This document shows, in pieces, positions 29,903-40,287 of a stretch of DNA of 64,000 nucleotides. The notes under the pieces are model-generated. The model was given only the letters and a program-made list of their open reading frames with translations. It was not told the origin of the DNA and searched no databases. The DNA is taken from the NCBI GenBank assembly GCA_001730015.1, contig MDLA01000103.1:62001-126000 (forward strand). Direction: 5' to 3'. The stretch is from Chromatiales bacterium (ex Bugula neritina AB1). GTDB lineage: Bacteria; Pseudomonadota; Gammaproteobacteria; Granulosicoccales; Granulosicoccaceae. The translations under genes were made by a program, and so were the position numbers. Within the stretch, counting starts at the first letter, position 1; each line of letters opens with the position of its first letter.

Positions 29903-31347
29903 TGGCAATGCCCGCAAACAGCGCCGGCATTCAGAGTTGGATGCGCCGGATAGATCATGTTCATTTCGTTGGAATAGGCGGAGTGGGTATGGGGGGTATT
30001 GCAGAGGTGATGGTGAACCTCGGCTATAGCGTGAGCGGATCAGACACCTCGCGTAATGCCTTGGTGCAACGACTTGAATCTATTGGTGCTCGTGTTTATT
30101 CAGGGCACAATGCTGATAATGTAGCCGGTGTGGATGTGGTTGTGGTTTCGTCTGCGATAGCTGAAGACAACCCGGAAGTAATGACGGCCAGACAAAATCG
30201 AATACCGGTCATCCGGCGAGCTGAAATGCTGGGTGAGCTGATGCGTTTTAAGCAGGGGATTGCGATAGCCGGAACACATGGAAAAACCACAACCACCAGC
30301 CTGGTTGCAAGTTTATTAACTGAAGGTGGAATGGACCCCACTTATGTAATAGGCGGCAAGTTGATTAGCTCATCAACGAATGCCTATCTGGGCCAGTCAG
30401 AATGGCTGGTAGCCGAGGCTGATGAAAGCGATGCCTCTTTTTTATCGCTGCAGCCGGTAATTGCAATCGTGACCAATATAGATGCGGACCATCTGTCGTC
30501 ATACGAAAACGATTTCGATCGTTTAAAAAATGCCTTTGTCGAATTTTTACAGCACTTACCTTTCTATGGGCTGGCGGTGATGTGTATTGATGACGACACC
30601 GTCAAAGAGATTCTTGATCAGATTGCACGTCCGGTCATGACCTATGGTTTTGATCCGGAGGCAGATGTTGTCGGGTTGAATTTCAAACAGGATAAAATGA
30701 AATCCTGCTTTGATGTGAAGCTACCGGACGGCAGTATGATGCGTCAAATTACACTGAATCTGCCGGGTGTTCATAATGCACTGAATGCGCTTGCAGCAGT
30801 TGCTGTGGGCTGGGAGCTGGGTTTGCGCGCCACTAATATGCGGCGCGCACTGCAGCACTTTCAAGGAATAGGCAGGCGAGCTCAGTCGCTGGGGCAATTG
30901 CAACTTGATGGCGGGTTCGCTGAGTTATATGACGACTATGGGCACCATCCACGGGAGGTTGCAGCAACACTTGAAGCGATTGCTAACGGCACACCCGACA
31001 ACCGGCTGGTTGTTGTTTTTCAGCCCCACCGTTACACACGTACTCGTGAATTATTTGACGATTTCACGGACGTACTTTGTGCCGCAGATGTATTGCTCCT
31101 TACTGAGGTTTATCCGGCAGGTGAGCAACCAATTGCCGGTGCCGATGGCAGGGCGTTAGCGCGTGCTATTCGGCAACGCGGTGTGATCGATCCAATCTTT
31201 GTGCCGGAGATCGATGAGCTGGCCCGGACGCTGCGCGGTGTATTGATCGATGGAGATGTGGTTCTAACACTCGGTGCTGGTTCTATAGGTGCTGTTGCGG
31301 CCAGCTTGCCTGACGCGTTTCTCATGGAAGATACAGCTGATGTCTGA
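29902..31347 (+). CDS. murC: MurC, UDP-MurNAc:L-alanine ligase
   Basis: Adds the first amino acid, L-alanine, to UDP-MurNAc. The 481-residue product has HFVGIGGVGMGGIAEVMVNLGY, SGSDTSRNALV, the ATP loop IAGTHGKTTTTSLVASLL, VAEADESDASFL, LPGVHNALNALAAVAV, DYGHHPREVAATLEAI and FQPHRYTRTREL. All Mur-ligase residues are present. MurC is followed directly by ddl, with murB elsewhere, as in E. coli. Confidence 0.97.
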   Translation: MAMPANSAGIQSWMRRIDHVHFVGIGGVGMGGIAEVMVNLGYSVSGSDTSRNALVQRLESIGARVYSGHNADNVAGVDVVVVSSAIAEDNPEVMTARQNRIPVIRRAEMLGELMRFKQGIAIAGTHGKTTTTSLVASLLTEGGMDPTYVIGGKLISSSTNAYLGQSEWLVAEADESDASFLSLQPVIAIVTNIDADHLSSYENDFDRLKNAFVEFLQHLPFYGLAVMCIDDDTVKEILDQIARPVMTYGFDPEADVVGLNFKQDKMKSCFDVKLPDGSMMRQITLNLPGVHNALNALAAVAVGWELGLRATNMRRALQHFQGIGRRAQSLGQLQLDGGFAELYDDYGHHPREVAATLEAIANGTPDNRLVVVFQPHRYTRTRELFDDFTDVLCAADVLLLTEVYPAGEQPIAGADGRALARAIRQRGVIDPIFVPEIDELARTLRGVLIDGDVVLTLGAGSIGAVAASLPDAFLMEDTADV

Positions 31348-32278
31348 GCATACCACTCTGCTGCAGAGCAATGAATTCGGACGCGTTGCCGTACTGATGG
31401 GAGGCTGGTCTGCGGAGCGTGAGGTATCGCTAAATAGTGGTGCTCAGGTGCTGGCCGCTCTTTGTGATAGCGGCATTGATGCGTTTGCAGTAGATGTAGA
31501 TCGCTCCGAGCTTACCAATGCGCTGTCGGGTAAATGCGATCGCGTCTTTAATGTACTTCACGGTACGTGGGGTGAAGACGGAAAAATACAGGGCTTGCTT
31601 GAGACATTAAATATTCCCTATACCGGTAGCGGTGTACTGGCCAGTGCAGTCACAATGGATAAACACCTGAGCAAGACACTTTGCCGGCAACATGGTATTC
31701 CTACCCCGGACTGGTCACTCGTAAAGAGCATGGATGAGTGCGTAGCTGCTGCGCGTGAAATTGGCTTTCCAACGGTGGTGAAGCCAGCTTGTGAAGGCTC
31801 AAGCATTGGCGTTTCAATAGTGCAGAATAATGAGGTTGGTGAGGCCTATAGGCTCGCTGCAAACTATGGCGATGTCATAGTGGAACAGTTTGTCGCGGGA
31901 GCCGAGATAACTGCGGCTATTCTCAAAGATCAGGTGATGCCACTGGTTAAAATTTCCACGCCGCGTCAGTTCTACGATTACGATGCGAAGTATCTGGAGA
32001 ATTCCACACAGTACGAATGCCCTTGCGGGTTATCGTCAGATCTGGAAGAAAAAATTCAGAACCTGGCGCTTGAAGCGTTCAAGCGGTTGCAGTGTTCCGG
32101 ATGGGGGCGCGTTGACTTTCTACTCGACAATGAAAATAACCCATACTTCCTTGAAGCGAACACGGCACCGGGTATGACAACTCATAGCCTGGTACCGGTT
32201 GCTGCGCGTTCTATCGGCTTAAGTTTTCCGGAACTGGTTATGCAGATACTCAGCACGACGGTGGAGGAACTACGATGA
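31340..32278 (+). CDS. ddl: Ddl, D-alanine:D-alanine ligase
   Basis: ATP-grasp enzyme that makes the D-Ala-D-Ala used by MurF. The product (312 residues from the ATG at 31340) has VLMGGWSAEREVSLNSGAQV, NVLHGTWGEDGKIQGLLE, YTGSGVLASAVTMDKHLSK, FPTVVKPACEGSSIGVSIV and FLEANTAPGMTTHSLVP. A longer in-frame start at 31289 lies entirely within murC and is rejected. It sits in the ddlB position of the dcw cluster and overlaps ftsQ by four bases. Confidence 0.96.
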   Translation: MSEHTTLLQSNEFGRVAVLMGGWSAEREVSLNSGAQVLAALCDSGIDAFAVDVDRSELTNALSGKCDRVFNVLHGTWGEDGKIQGLLETLNIPYTGSGVLASAVTMDKHLSKTLCRQHGIPTPDWSLVKSMDECVAAAREIGFPTVVKPACEGSSIGVSIVQNNEVGEAYRLAANYGDVIVEQFVAGAEITAAILKDQVMPLVKISTPRQFYDYDAKYLENSTQYECPCGLSSDLEEKIQNLALEAFKRLQCSGWGRVDFLLDNENNPYFLEANTAPGMTTHSLVPVAARSIGLSFPELVMQILSTTVEELR

Positions 32279-33072
32279 CAAGCTTCGATCAGCCTGTTTC
32301 TCCAGTCGATGCAGACCGCACTATTGCATCAGCTATCGCTTTTGTAGCCGCGATTGTGATTGTGGGCATATTGATTTTTATGGGCAAGCTGGTACTGGAT
32401 CATTTCCGTGATCCGGGCAGGTTTCCGATTCGAAGTGTCGTGGTCGAGGGCGTCTATGAGCACATTGACCACGATATGCTCCGGCACCGGGTTATGGCGC
32501 AGGCAGAACGGGGTTTTTTTAATCTCGACATATCTCGGATACAACAAGAAGTTGAAGGGCTGCAATGGGTAGACAAAGCCTATGTACGGCGAGTCTGGCC
32601 CGAGAGTATCAGTGTCCATTTAGAGGAACACAAAGCAGTAGCGCGCTGGGGCGACTCGGGTTTGGTGAGTAATAATTTCAAGCTGTTTTTTCCGGCAAAA
32701 TCAGATACCACTACCGGTACGTCAGTAAATGCCTATCTTGATCAATTGCCAATGCTGTACTCGCCGGAGAGAAGGCATGTCGCATTGTTAAAATTATTGA
32801 TGGAAACAGAGCCGTTGCTAGAGAAAGTGGAAGCTCCGTTAACCGGAATTTCCGAGGACGAACGCCGGTCGGTCACTCTTACTTTGAAGAATAATGTCAA
32901 AGTTATTATAGGGCACAGGCTAATAAGCGAACGCATAAACCGGTTTGCAGATATATTCAGGTCCTATGTTGCGCCGGTATATGATGACGTAGTAAAGGTT
33001 GATATGCGTTACACTAACGGGTTTGCAATGGCACGTAAAAGTTCATCAGCCAACAGTGCGAGGGTAGATTGA
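32275..33072 (+). CDS. ftsQ: FtsQ, cell division protein
   Basis: Bitopic divisome scaffold that recruits FtsB and FtsL. The 265-residue product has a short cytoplasmic tail, one membrane segment (ASAIAFVAAIVIVGILIFMG), a POTRA domain (FPIRSVVVEGVYEHIDHDML) and the FtsQ beta domain with GLQWVDKAYVRRVWPESISV and the EHKAVARWG element. The C-terminal part has VKVIIGHRLISERINRFADIF and ends in a short basic, Ser-rich tail. Length is normal. It overlaps the ftsA start (TGATG). Confidence 0.94.
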   Translation: MTSFDQPVSPVDADRTIASAIAFVAAIVIVGILIFMGKLVLDHFRDPGRFPIRSVVVEGVYEHIDHDMLRHRVMAQAERGFFNLDISRIQQEVEGLQWVDKAYVRRVWPESISVHLEEHKAVARWGDSGLVSNNFKLFFPAKSDTTTGTSVNAYLDQLPMLYSPERRHVALLKLLMETEPLLEKVEAPLTGISEDERRSVTLTLKNNVKVIIGHRLISERINRFADIFRSYVAPVYDDVVKVDMRYTNGFAMARKSSSANSARVD

Positions 33073-34310
33073 TGACTGTGAATTCTGAACAGAGAATTGT
33101 TGTCGGGCTGGATATAGGCACATCGAAGATTGTCGCCATTATCGCGAATGTGATTGATGATGATCGTGTCGAAATAATCGGTCTGGGTCACAAGCCCTCC
33201 CAAGGCCTGAAAAAAGGTGTGGTCGTTAATATAGAGTCCACAGTCAACTCGATTCGGGAAGCCGTCCATGAGGCTGAACTTATGGCAGGCGTTCAGGTTA
33301 AGTCTGTTTATGCAGGTATAGCCGGAAGCCATATTAAAAGCATGAATTCGCACGGTATTGTTGCGATTCGGGATGGCGAAGTCTCTGCCAGTGATGTTGA
33401 ACGTGTGATAGACGCTGCCAAGGCCGTGGCTATTCCAGCGGATCAGAAAATTCTGCATGTGTTACCACAGGAATTCATTATCGACAACCAGGACGGTATT
33501 CGTGAGCCGATTGGTATGTCTGGAGTACGTCTAGAGGCAAAAGTACATCTGGTAACCGGAAGCCTGAGCTCAGCGCAAAATATCAGCAAATGTATTGAAC
33601 GTTGTGGTCTTGATACGGACGACGTCATTCTTGAACAACTGGCATCGTCGTTTGCCGTACTGACTGAAGATGAAAAAGATCTTGGGGTATGCCTGGTCGA
33701 CATCGGCGGCGGCACCACAGACATTGCCGTGTTTACTGACGGTGCGATTCGACACACTGCAGTGATTCCGATCGCTGGAGATCAGGTGACAAACGATATA
33801 GCAGTGGCATTGCGTACGCCGACACAGTACGCCGAGGATATAAAGGTTCGCTATGCCTGTGCGTTGCGCCAGCTTGCAGACCCAGAGGAAGCGATCGAAG
33901 TTCCGGGGGTGGGCGACAGAGCGCCGCGCGAGCTAGCAAGGCAGACACTGGCGGAGGTGGTGGAGCCTCGCTATGAAGAATTGCTGAGTCTGGTGCAGGC
34001 TGAACTGCAGAGAAGCGGATTTGAAGAGCTGTGTGGTTCCGGAGTTGTTTTGACCGGAGGCAGTTCAAAAATGGAGGGAGTTGTAGAGTTAGCGGAGGAA
34101 GTATTCCACATGCCAGTACGTTTAGGAGAGCCGCAAAATATCTTCGGGCTGGCTGATGTGGTGTGTAATCCGATTCATGCTACGGGGGTCGGTCTATTGA
34201 TGTATGGACAGCGAGCCGGTGGCAGCATGATGGATGACAGTAACAGGGTGGAGGTAAGTGAGGAGACTTTGTTGGAAAAAATGAAGAGTTGGTTTAAACG
34301 AAATTTCTAG
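33072..34310 (+). CDS. ftsA: FtsA, actin-like membrane tether of FtsZ
   Basis: Actin-family ATPase that anchors FtsZ filaments to the membrane and recruits later divisome proteins. It has the phosphate-1 loop VVGLDIGTSKIVAII, the 1C domain with GVQVKSVYAGIAGSHIKS, phosphate-2 CLVDIGGGTTDIAVF, the adenosine motif GVVLTGGSSKMEGV, and an amphipathic C-terminal helix LLEKMKSWFKRNF for membrane binding. The ATG at 33072 is preferred to the TTG at 33069. ftsZ follows after 50 bases that include a hairpin, TTTACG/CGTAAA (34326-34343). Confidence 0.96.
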   Translation: MTVNSEQRIVVGLDIGTSKIVAIIANVIDDDRVEIIGLGHKPSQGLKKGVVVNIESTVNSIREAVHEAELMAGVQVKSVYAGIAGSHIKSMNSHGIVAIRDGEVSASDVERVIDAAKAVAIPADQKILHVLPQEFIIDNQDGIREPIGMSGVRLEAKVHLVTGSLSSAQNISKCIERCGLDTDDVILEQLASSFAVLTEDEKDLGVCLVDIGGGTTDIAVFTDGAIRHTAVIPIAGDQVTNDIAVALRTPTQYAEDIKVRYACALRQLADPEEAIEVPGVGDRAPRELARQTLAEVVEPRYEELLSLVQAELQRSGFEELCGSGVVLTGGSSKMEGVVELAEEVFHMPVRLGEPQNIFGLADVVCNPIHATGVGLLMYGQRAGGSMMDDSNRVEVSEETLLEKMKSWFKRNF

Positions 34311-34360
34311 ATTTAGTTAATGAATTTTACGTCCGTGCGTAAATAACCGAGGGGTGGAAC

Positions 34361-35620
34361 ATGTTTCAATACGATATAAATCAAAATCAATCTGCAGTCA
34401 TTAAATTGATAGGCGTTGGCGGTGGCGGTGGTAATGCCGTCGAGCACATGATGAATGCGAACATTCATGGCGTCGAATACATTTGTGCTAATACTGATGC
34501 ACAGGTGTTATCAAAAATGGGTGCCAAAAGTACAATCCAGCTGGGTACTGAAATTACCAAAGGGCTGGGTGCGGGCACTAATCCTGATATCGGTCGACAG
34601 GCGGCGCAGGAAGACCGTGATCATATCGCTCAGGTGATCAATGGTGCGGATATGCTTTTTCTGACCGCAGGTATGGGTGGTGGCACGGGTACTGGAGCTA
34701 TCCCGGTCATTGCCTCTATTGCCAAGGATCTGGGGATTCTGACAGTCGCTGTAGTCACCAAGCCGTTTCCGTTTGAGGGGGGCAAGCGCAGACAGGTAGC
34801 CGAAGACGGGCTGGTAGAACTGCGTCAGCACGTTGATTCTCTAATTATTGTGCCAAACGAAAAACTGCTGACCAATCTAGGTCCGAACGTCACTGTGTTA
34901 CAGGCGTTCAAAGCAGCTAACGATGTACTGAAAAATGCTGTACAGGGAATAGCCGAAATCATCACCAACCCGGGCCTGATCAATGTGGATTTCGCGGATG
35001 TGAGAGCTGTTATGCTGGAGATGGGGCAGGCGATGATGGGCACCGGAAGCGGGCATGGTGAAAACCGTGCGGCTGAGGCGGCTTCAATGGCGACTCAAAG
35101 TCCGCTGCTCGATGATATCAATCTGAAGGGTGCTCGCGGGATCCTGTGTAACATTACAGCGGGTTCAGATTTATCGATGAATGAATTCCAGACAGTCGGT
35201 GATATCCTTGAAGAAATAGCAGCGGTTGATGCCAACGTGGTGATTGGTACTTCGATCGACAAGGAAATGGAAGGGGAAATTCGCGTCACTGTTGTGGCAA
35301 CGGGCCTCGAAAACGAACGAGCGCGCAAACCCATGAAAGTGGTTAACTCGAATGACAAGAAACGTGAAAGTGATAATTTCAAACATCTTGAGACGCCGAC
35401 TGTATCCAGAAATTCTGAATTGTCGGATGGCAAGTCAGGTTCTCGAGCCGCGCCAGTGGAAGGGAAGTATAATTCTACAGGGTCAGCTCGAAGCGAAGAT
35501 TCACGTGAGAGTGTGAATAAGCGAGTTCCAGTGAAGCCAGTCGAATATGCGGGATTTGAGCGTGATGAGGACATCGACTACCTGGATCTGCCAACCTTTC
35601 TGCGACGTCAGGCTGACTGA
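34361..35620 (+). CDS. ftsZ: FtsZ, tubulin-like cell division GTPase
   Basis: Forms the cytokinetic ring. The 419-residue product has the nucleotide loop [13 protein letters not shown], the tubulin signature GGGTGTG near residues 104-110, [37 protein letters not shown] and [11 protein letters not shown]-like sequence ([16 protein letters not shown]). After the globular core (to about 320) comes a polar linker rich in Ser, Lys and Glu and the C-terminal FtsA/ZipA-binding peptide [14 protein letters not shown]. The ribosome site GAGGGG lies six bases before the ATG. Confidence 0.97.
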   Translation: MFQYDINQNQSAVIKLIGVGGGGGNAVEHMMNANIHGVEYICANTDAQVLSKMGAKSTIQLGTEITKGLGAGTNPDIGRQAAQEDRDHIAQVINGADMLFLTAGMGGGTGTGAIPVIASIAKDLGILTVAVVTKPFPFEGGKRRQVAEDGLVELRQHVDSLIIVPNEKLLTNLGPNVTVLQAFKAANDVLKNAVQGIAEIITNPGLINVDFADVRAVMLEMGQAMMGTGSGHGENRAAEAASMATQSPLLDDINLKGARGILCNITAGSDLSMNEFQTVGDILEEIAAVDANVVIGTSIDKEMEGEIRVTVVATGLENERARKPMKVVNSNDKKRESDNFKHLETPTVSRNSELSDGKSGSRAAPVEGKYNSTGSARSEDSRESVNKRVPVKPVEYAGFERDEDIDYLDLPTFLRRQAD

Positions 35621-35630
35621 GAAGGCTTTT

Positions 35631-35655
35631 CAGAGGCAGGGCTACCCTGCCTCTG
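35631..35655 (+). terminator. Strong hairpin after ftsZ
   Basis: CAGAGGCAGGG (35631-35641) pairs perfectly with CCCTGCCTCTG (35645-35655) across the three-base loop CTA, ten bases after the ftsZ stop. No T-run follows, so it may be an attenuator, an RNA-stability hairpin or a factor-assisted terminator rather than a simple intrinsic one. Confidence 0.55.
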
Positions 35656-36096
35656 CAGTGCCACATTGTTACAGGATGCACAAAATACAGAATATCCGGC
35701 CAGTCGGTCGAACAGGTAGATTACCGGGGGCCGCACGGGCATTGGTTCCCGCGCTATAATTACCAGAACTTAAGGGTGCTGGAGCTCACTACGGAGTTTG
35801 CATTACGATTCGCCCCTGCGCTGCACATACACCAAGCGGTGAAGCGGCTCGAGAAAACAATTAATAATAACGAGGTAGCCCTTGGGCAGGGCTAACCCCT
35901 GATTGATCATATAATAATCACTTAAGGGGGCGAGCTTTCGTCATGAGGTCTGCTTCACTGGAATTTTTCCTGCGAACCCGGTACTTCCAGGTACTGGCAA
36001 GCGAGAAAAATTTGCGTGAAACCAAGGCTCCAGCGAGAAATCATTATCCGGTATATGTATCCGGGTTAAGCCTGAAAAATAAAGGAAAATAATAAG
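35656..36096 (+). promoter_or_regulatory. Long structured leader of lpxC
   Basis: About 440 bases with no recognised gene. A perfect TATAAT at 35755-35760 lacks a good -35; a second lies at 35910-35915. Hairpins include CAGGG/CCCTG (35887-35901) and a long imperfect one at about 35960-36013. A 49-codon frame, 35943-36092 (starts MRSASLEFFLRTRYFQ), ends four bases before lpxC and has AGGGGG twelve bases upstream. I cannot tell whether it is translated. Confidence 0.4.
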
Positions 36097-37011
36097 GTGA
36101 TCCGCCAGCGAACCCTAAATAACCCCATACACGCAACAGGTGTCGGACTGCATACCGGGCGCAAGGTGTACCTGACTTTGTCTCCCGCACCTATAAATAC
36201 GGGTATCGTGTTTCGTCGTGATCTTGGTGCCAAGACTGTTTCAATTCCTGCCACTGCTGAGAAAGTAGTGTCTACAGAGCTGGCGACCACTATCGGCGAT
36301 GACGAAGGCAACACGATTTCCACCATCGAACACCTGATGGCGGCGTTTGCCGGTCTGGGGATTGACAATTGCTTTGTTGATGTCAGCGCGCGCGAAGTGC
36401 CGATTATGGATGGGAGTGCTGCGCCGTTTATATTTCTGATTCAATCTGCGGGTATCAGAGAGCAAGTGGCGCTGAAAAAGTTCGTGAAAATTAACGAGCC
36501 GATCATCTACGAAGAAGACGATAAATGGGTTCGGTTCGATCCCTACGATGGATTCAGGGTCAATTTTGAAATTGACTTCAAACACCCGGCGATTGCTGAA
36601 GGCGCACAGACCGCAATCATTGATTTTTCCTCAACATCATTCATCCGTGAAATCAGCAGGGCCCGAACCTTTGGTTTCATGAGTGACATCGAAGAGCTCA
36701 GAAAACGTGATCTTGCGCTCGGTGGCTGCCTCGACAACGCAATTGTTGTCGATAATTATAAAGTCCTGAATACCGATGGTTTGCGTTATGACGATGAATT
36801 TGTACGCCATAAAATACTCGACGCAATCGGTGATCTCTTTCAGTTAGGCAGTGGCGTTATTGGTCAATTCACCGGGTACAAATCCGGCCATGGCCTGAAC
36901 AACAAACTGGTGAGAACGCTTCTGCAACAGCCGGAATCGTGGGAAGAGGTGACATTCGAAGAGGAAGAAGCCCCTATTCTTTACTCACAACCACTAGCGG
37001 TAGCAAGCTAG
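36097..37011 (+). CDS. lpxC: LpxC, UDP-3-O-acyl-N-acetylglucosamine deacetylase
   Basis: Zinc amidase for the committed step of lipid A synthesis. The 304-residue product starts at GTG (AAAGGA about ten bases upstream) as [21 protein letters not shown]. Zinc ligand His79 lies in [17 protein letters not shown]; the second zinc group is in [16 protein letters not shown]; and the catalytic [13 protein letters not shown] segment is intact. [11 protein letters not shown] and [14 protein letters not shown] also match. The C-terminus ends AVAS, hydrophobic and small like the LAA-type FtsH degron region of E. coli LpxC (VLA), so regulated proteolysis is possible. Confidence 0.97.
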   Translation: MIRQRTLNNPIHATGVGLHTGRKVYLTLSPAPINTGIVFRRDLGAKTVSIPATAEKVVSTELATTIGDDEGNTISTIEHLMAAFAGLGIDNCFVDVSAREVPIMDGSAAPFIFLIQSAGIREQVALKKFVKINEPIIYEEDDKWVRFDPYDGFRVNFEIDFKHPAIAEGAQTAIIDFSSTSFIREISRARTFGFMSDIEELRKRDLALGGCLDNAIVVDNYKVLNTDGLRYDDEFVRHKILDAIGDLFQLGSGVIGQFTGYKSGHGLNNKLVRTLLQQPESWEEVTFEEEEAPILYSQPLAVAS

Positions 37012-37029
37012 AGTATCCCGAATTCACGC

Positions 37030-37452
37030 TTAAATGCGGGCCTGAGGTTGTTCAATGGCGGGGACGGTGCGGGTGTTTATCTGGCGAATCACCTTGCAGT
37101 TCCTGTTGAAAACCTTAACGATTTCGCCATCATAAAACCGTAATTTTGAGGTCCAGGCCGGAGAGTCTGCAAAGATTGTCAAACTGGTGTCGTCGATGAC
37201 TGCGTAGACTATGTGCTCAAGAAATTGCGGCGGTAGCGCCAGAGTAAGAATTTCCCTGACATCAGACCAGTTTCGGGTTCGAGCCAATAGCTCGGTGTTC
37301 ATATAGGAATCAATCTTTTGCATCGTGGAACGGTCTGCTTGTTGTTTCTGTAGGGAATGAAGGGTTTTGCGGCTTTCCCATACGGTGTTGCCAGGTCGAA
37401 ACAGTAGATTTTCCGGTGTCTGGTGTCTTGCATGATCCTTTTCTGGCCACAT
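37030..37452 (-). CDS. dciA: DciA-like protein (DUF721), probable replicative helicase loader
   Basis: DciA is the ancestral bacterial loader or partner of the DnaB helicase, used where DnaC is absent. The 140-residue product has a basic, poorly conserved N-terminus and the DUF721 core: [41 protein letters not shown] and IVKVFN. It is convergent with lpxC and divergent from secA, the same place as the DUF721 gene in Pseudomonas. The domain is short and divergent, so the assignment leans partly on position. Confidence 0.85.
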
Positions 37453-37570
37453 CTAATATACTACCAGTGCCGGATGCAATTTCGGCGATCTTCCACACCT
37501 GATATTATCGGGCTGACACTTTGCCTGGAAACAATTCAATGACACGACGCCTGGCGCAGGTAGCTGACAA

Positions 37571-40282
37571 ATGATCGGCAATCTCGTAAAAAAAATTATC
37601 GGTAGCCGTAACGATCGACTGGTCAAACAGTACCAGAAAACCGTTTTAGCGACGAATCAGCTGACTGATGCTGCTGCCAGCTTGTCTGACGAGCAACTGA
37701 AAGCGAAAACCGATGAATTCAAAAGTAAGCTGGCAGATGGCGCAAGCCTTGAAGATTTAATGCCTGAGGCATTTTCCGTGGTGCGTGAAGCGGGTGCACG
37801 CGCTCTCGGGATGCGTCACTACGATGTTCAGCTAATCGGCGGTAGTGTCCTGCACGATGGCAAAATTGCGGAGATGCGTACCGGTGAGGGCAAAACACTG
37901 GTGGCAACAGCCGCGGTGTATCTCAATGCTCTGGCAGGAAAGGGAGTGCATGTCGTTACAGTGAACGACTATCTGGCGCAGCGTGACTCTGAATGGATGG
38001 GAAAGCTCTATAACTTTCTGGGTCTGTCGGTCGGTGTCATTATTGGAGGTCTTGATTCAAATTCCCGTCGCGAGGCTTACTCCGCTGATGTTACCTACGG
38101 CACTAATAATGAGTTTGGATTTGATTATTTGCGTGACAACATGGCATTGACACTCGAAGACAAAGTTCAGCGCGGCCTGCACTATGCCATCGTCGATGAG
38201 GTCGACTCCATTTTAATCGATGAGGCTCGAACCCCGTTGATTATCTCCGGCCCGACAAACGAGAGCAGCGAAACCTACGCAAGAATAAACAACGTTGTGC
38301 CGTCTCTGGTTAAAGTCGAAGAGGAAGACGGCCCGGGCGACTTTACCGTCGATGAAAAAGCCAAGCAGGTACATCTGACCGAAACAGGAATGGACACAGT
38401 TGAGCAATTGCTGGTCAAGGAAGGCATGCTGGAAGAAAACGAAAGCCTGTACGATCCCGCGCACATCAGCATATTGCACCATCTGAATGCCGGATTGCGA
38501 TCCCATGCAATCTATAAAAAAGACATCGACTACATTGTCAGCGACGGCCAGATTGTGATTGTCGATGAGTTCACCGGTAGAACAATGGCCGGGCGTCGCT
38601 GGTCTGACGGATTACATCAGGCGATTGAAGCCAAAGAGAAGGTGACCATTCAGCAGGAGAACCAGACACTCGCTTCAATTACTTATCAGAATTATTTTCG
38701 TTTATACGACAAGCTTGCCGGCATGACTGGCACCGCTGACACCGAGGCGTTCGAATTTCAGTCGATCTACAACCTTGAAGTGGTAGTAATACCCACCAAC
38801 AAGAGTATGGTGCGCGATGATCGCGGTGACTTGATCTACCTCACGCAGCGTGAGAAATACGATGCGATTGTCGAAGATATAGAAGACTGTGTTAAGCGCA
38901 GGCAACCAACGCTGGTTGGAACCACCTCGATTGAAACGTCTGAGTATCTCTCTGGTTTGTTAAAGGGGAAAGGTATCGCGCACGAAGTGCTGAATGCCAA
39001 GCAGCATGAGCGCGAAGCACAGATTATTGCCGATGCAGGCAGACCCGGCGCGGTCACTATTGCCACCAATATGGCGGGGCGAGGTACGGATATTGTTCTC
39101 GGGGGGAATCTGGAATCCGAGCTTGCCGGCCTTGATGCAGTAAGCGACGACGAAAAGGCCGTCCGGCAGTCTGAATGGGAGTCACGCCACGCAGAAGTTC
39201 TGGCATCAGGCGGTCTACATATTATCGGTACGGAGCGCCATGAGAGCCGCCGTATTGATAATCAGCTGCGCGGTCGATCCGGTCGTCAGGGTGATGCCGG
39301 TTCCTCGCGGTTCTATTTGTCGCTGGAAGATAATCTAATGCGCATTTTTGCCTCTGAGCGTATTGGCAATATTATGCAAAAGCTCGGTATGGAAGAAGGT
39401 GAGGCAATCGAGCACTCGCTGGTTACCCGTGCAATAGAAAATGCGCAGCGGAAAGTTGAAGGGCACAACTTTGATATTCGAAAACACCTTCTGGAATATG
39501 ATGATGTAGCTAATGATCAACGCAAAGTGATTTATGAACAGCGGGATGAGCTCATCGAAGCAGAGGAAGTATCAGAGACTGTCGCCGCGATGCGCGGCGA
39601 TGCGATAGAAAATCTATTGAACGAATATATCCCGCCTGGCTCGCTGGACGATACCTGGGATCTGCCGGGGGCAACACAGGAACTTAAAACACAGTTCGAT
39701 CTGGACATCGACGTGCAGGCACTTCTGGACGAAGACTCTGACATCGACGAAGAGCGCATTCGGGATAAGGTGGTCCGGAAGCTTACAGAAAAGTATCAGT
39801 CTATCGAAGCAAAAGCCGGTGGCGAAACGTTGCGTCGCTTCGAGAAGTTTGTGCTATTGAAAACACTTGATGATCACTGGAAAGAACATCTGGCATCAAT
39901 GGATTATCTCCGCCAGAGTGTTGGCTTACGGGGTTACGCTCAGAAAAATCCAAAACAGGAATACAAGCGTGAGTCATTCGAATTGTTTTCCCACATGCTT
40001 GATGAGTATAAAAAAGACGTGGTTGGTGTGTTGTCCAAGGTGCAGGTACAGGATCCAGCAGAAGTTGAACGCGCCGAAGCGCAGGCTCAGGCAGCAGCAC
40101 CGCAAGAGGTCAGTTATCAGCATGCTGAAGCGGCAAGTGCAACAGCCTCTTCGCCGCCGTCTGACACCCCGGAAGTGGGAGAAGAGCCATTTAAAAGGGA
40201 TCAGCCAAAAGTTGGGCGTAATGATCCGTGCTGGTGTGGTTCGGGTAAAAAATTTAAACGTTGTCATGGAAAGCTGGGTTAA
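37571..40282 (+). CDS. secA: SecA, preprotein translocase ATPase
   Basis: Motor that drives secretory proteins through SecYEG. The 903-residue product has Walker A MRTGEGKT near residue 102, [47 protein letters not shown]-type and [12 protein letters not shown] motifs, [26 protein letters not shown], and the C-terminal zinc/SecB-binding motif [15 protein letters not shown] polar Ala/Glu-rich linker precedes the zinc motif. Full length, no anomaly. secM is not present; dciA lies upstream in the opposite direction. Confidence 0.97.
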   Translation: MIGNLVKKIIGSRNDRLVKQYQKTVLATNQLTDAAASLSDEQLKAKTDEFKSKLADGASLEDLMPEAFSVVREAGARALGMRHYDVQLIGGSVLHDGKIAEMRTGEGKTLVATAAVYLNALAGKGVHVVTVNDYLAQRDSEWMGKLYNFLGLSVGVIIGGLDSNSRREAYSADVTYGTNNEFGFDYLRDNMALTLEDKVQRGLHYAIVDEVDSILIDEARTPLIISGPTNESSETYARINNVVPSLVKVEEEDGPGDFTVDEKAKQVHLTETGMDTVEQLLVKEGMLEENESLYDPAHISILHHLNAGLRSHAIYKKDIDYIVSDGQIVIVDEFTGRTMAGRRWSDGLHQAIEAKEKVTIQQENQTLASITYQNYFRLYDKLAGMTGTADTEAFEFQSIYNLEVVVIPTNKSMVRDDRGDLIYLTQREKYDAIVEDIEDCVKRRQPTLVGTTSIETSEYLSGLLKGKGIAHEVLNAKQHEREAQIIADAGRPGAVTIATNMAGRGTDIVLGGNLESELAGLDAVSDDEKAVRQSEWESRHAEVLASGGLHIIGTERHESRRIDNQLRGRSGRQGDAGSSRFYLSLEDNLMRIFASERIGNIMQKLGMEEGEAIEHSLVTRAIENAQRKVEGHNFDIRKHLLEYDDVANDQRKVIYEQRDELIEAEEVSETVAAMRGDAIENLLNEYIPPGSLDDTWDLPGATQELKTQFDLDIDVQALLDEDSDIDEERIRDKVVRKLTEKYQSIEAKAGGETLRRFEKFVLLKTLDDHWKEHLASMDYLRQSVGLRGYAQKNPKQEYKRESFELFSHMLDEYKKDVVGVLSKVQVQDPAEVERAEAQAQAAAPQEVSYQHAEAASATASSPPSDTPEVGEEPFKRDQPKVGRNDPCWCGSGKKFKRCHGKLG

Positions 40283-40287
40283 ATCAT

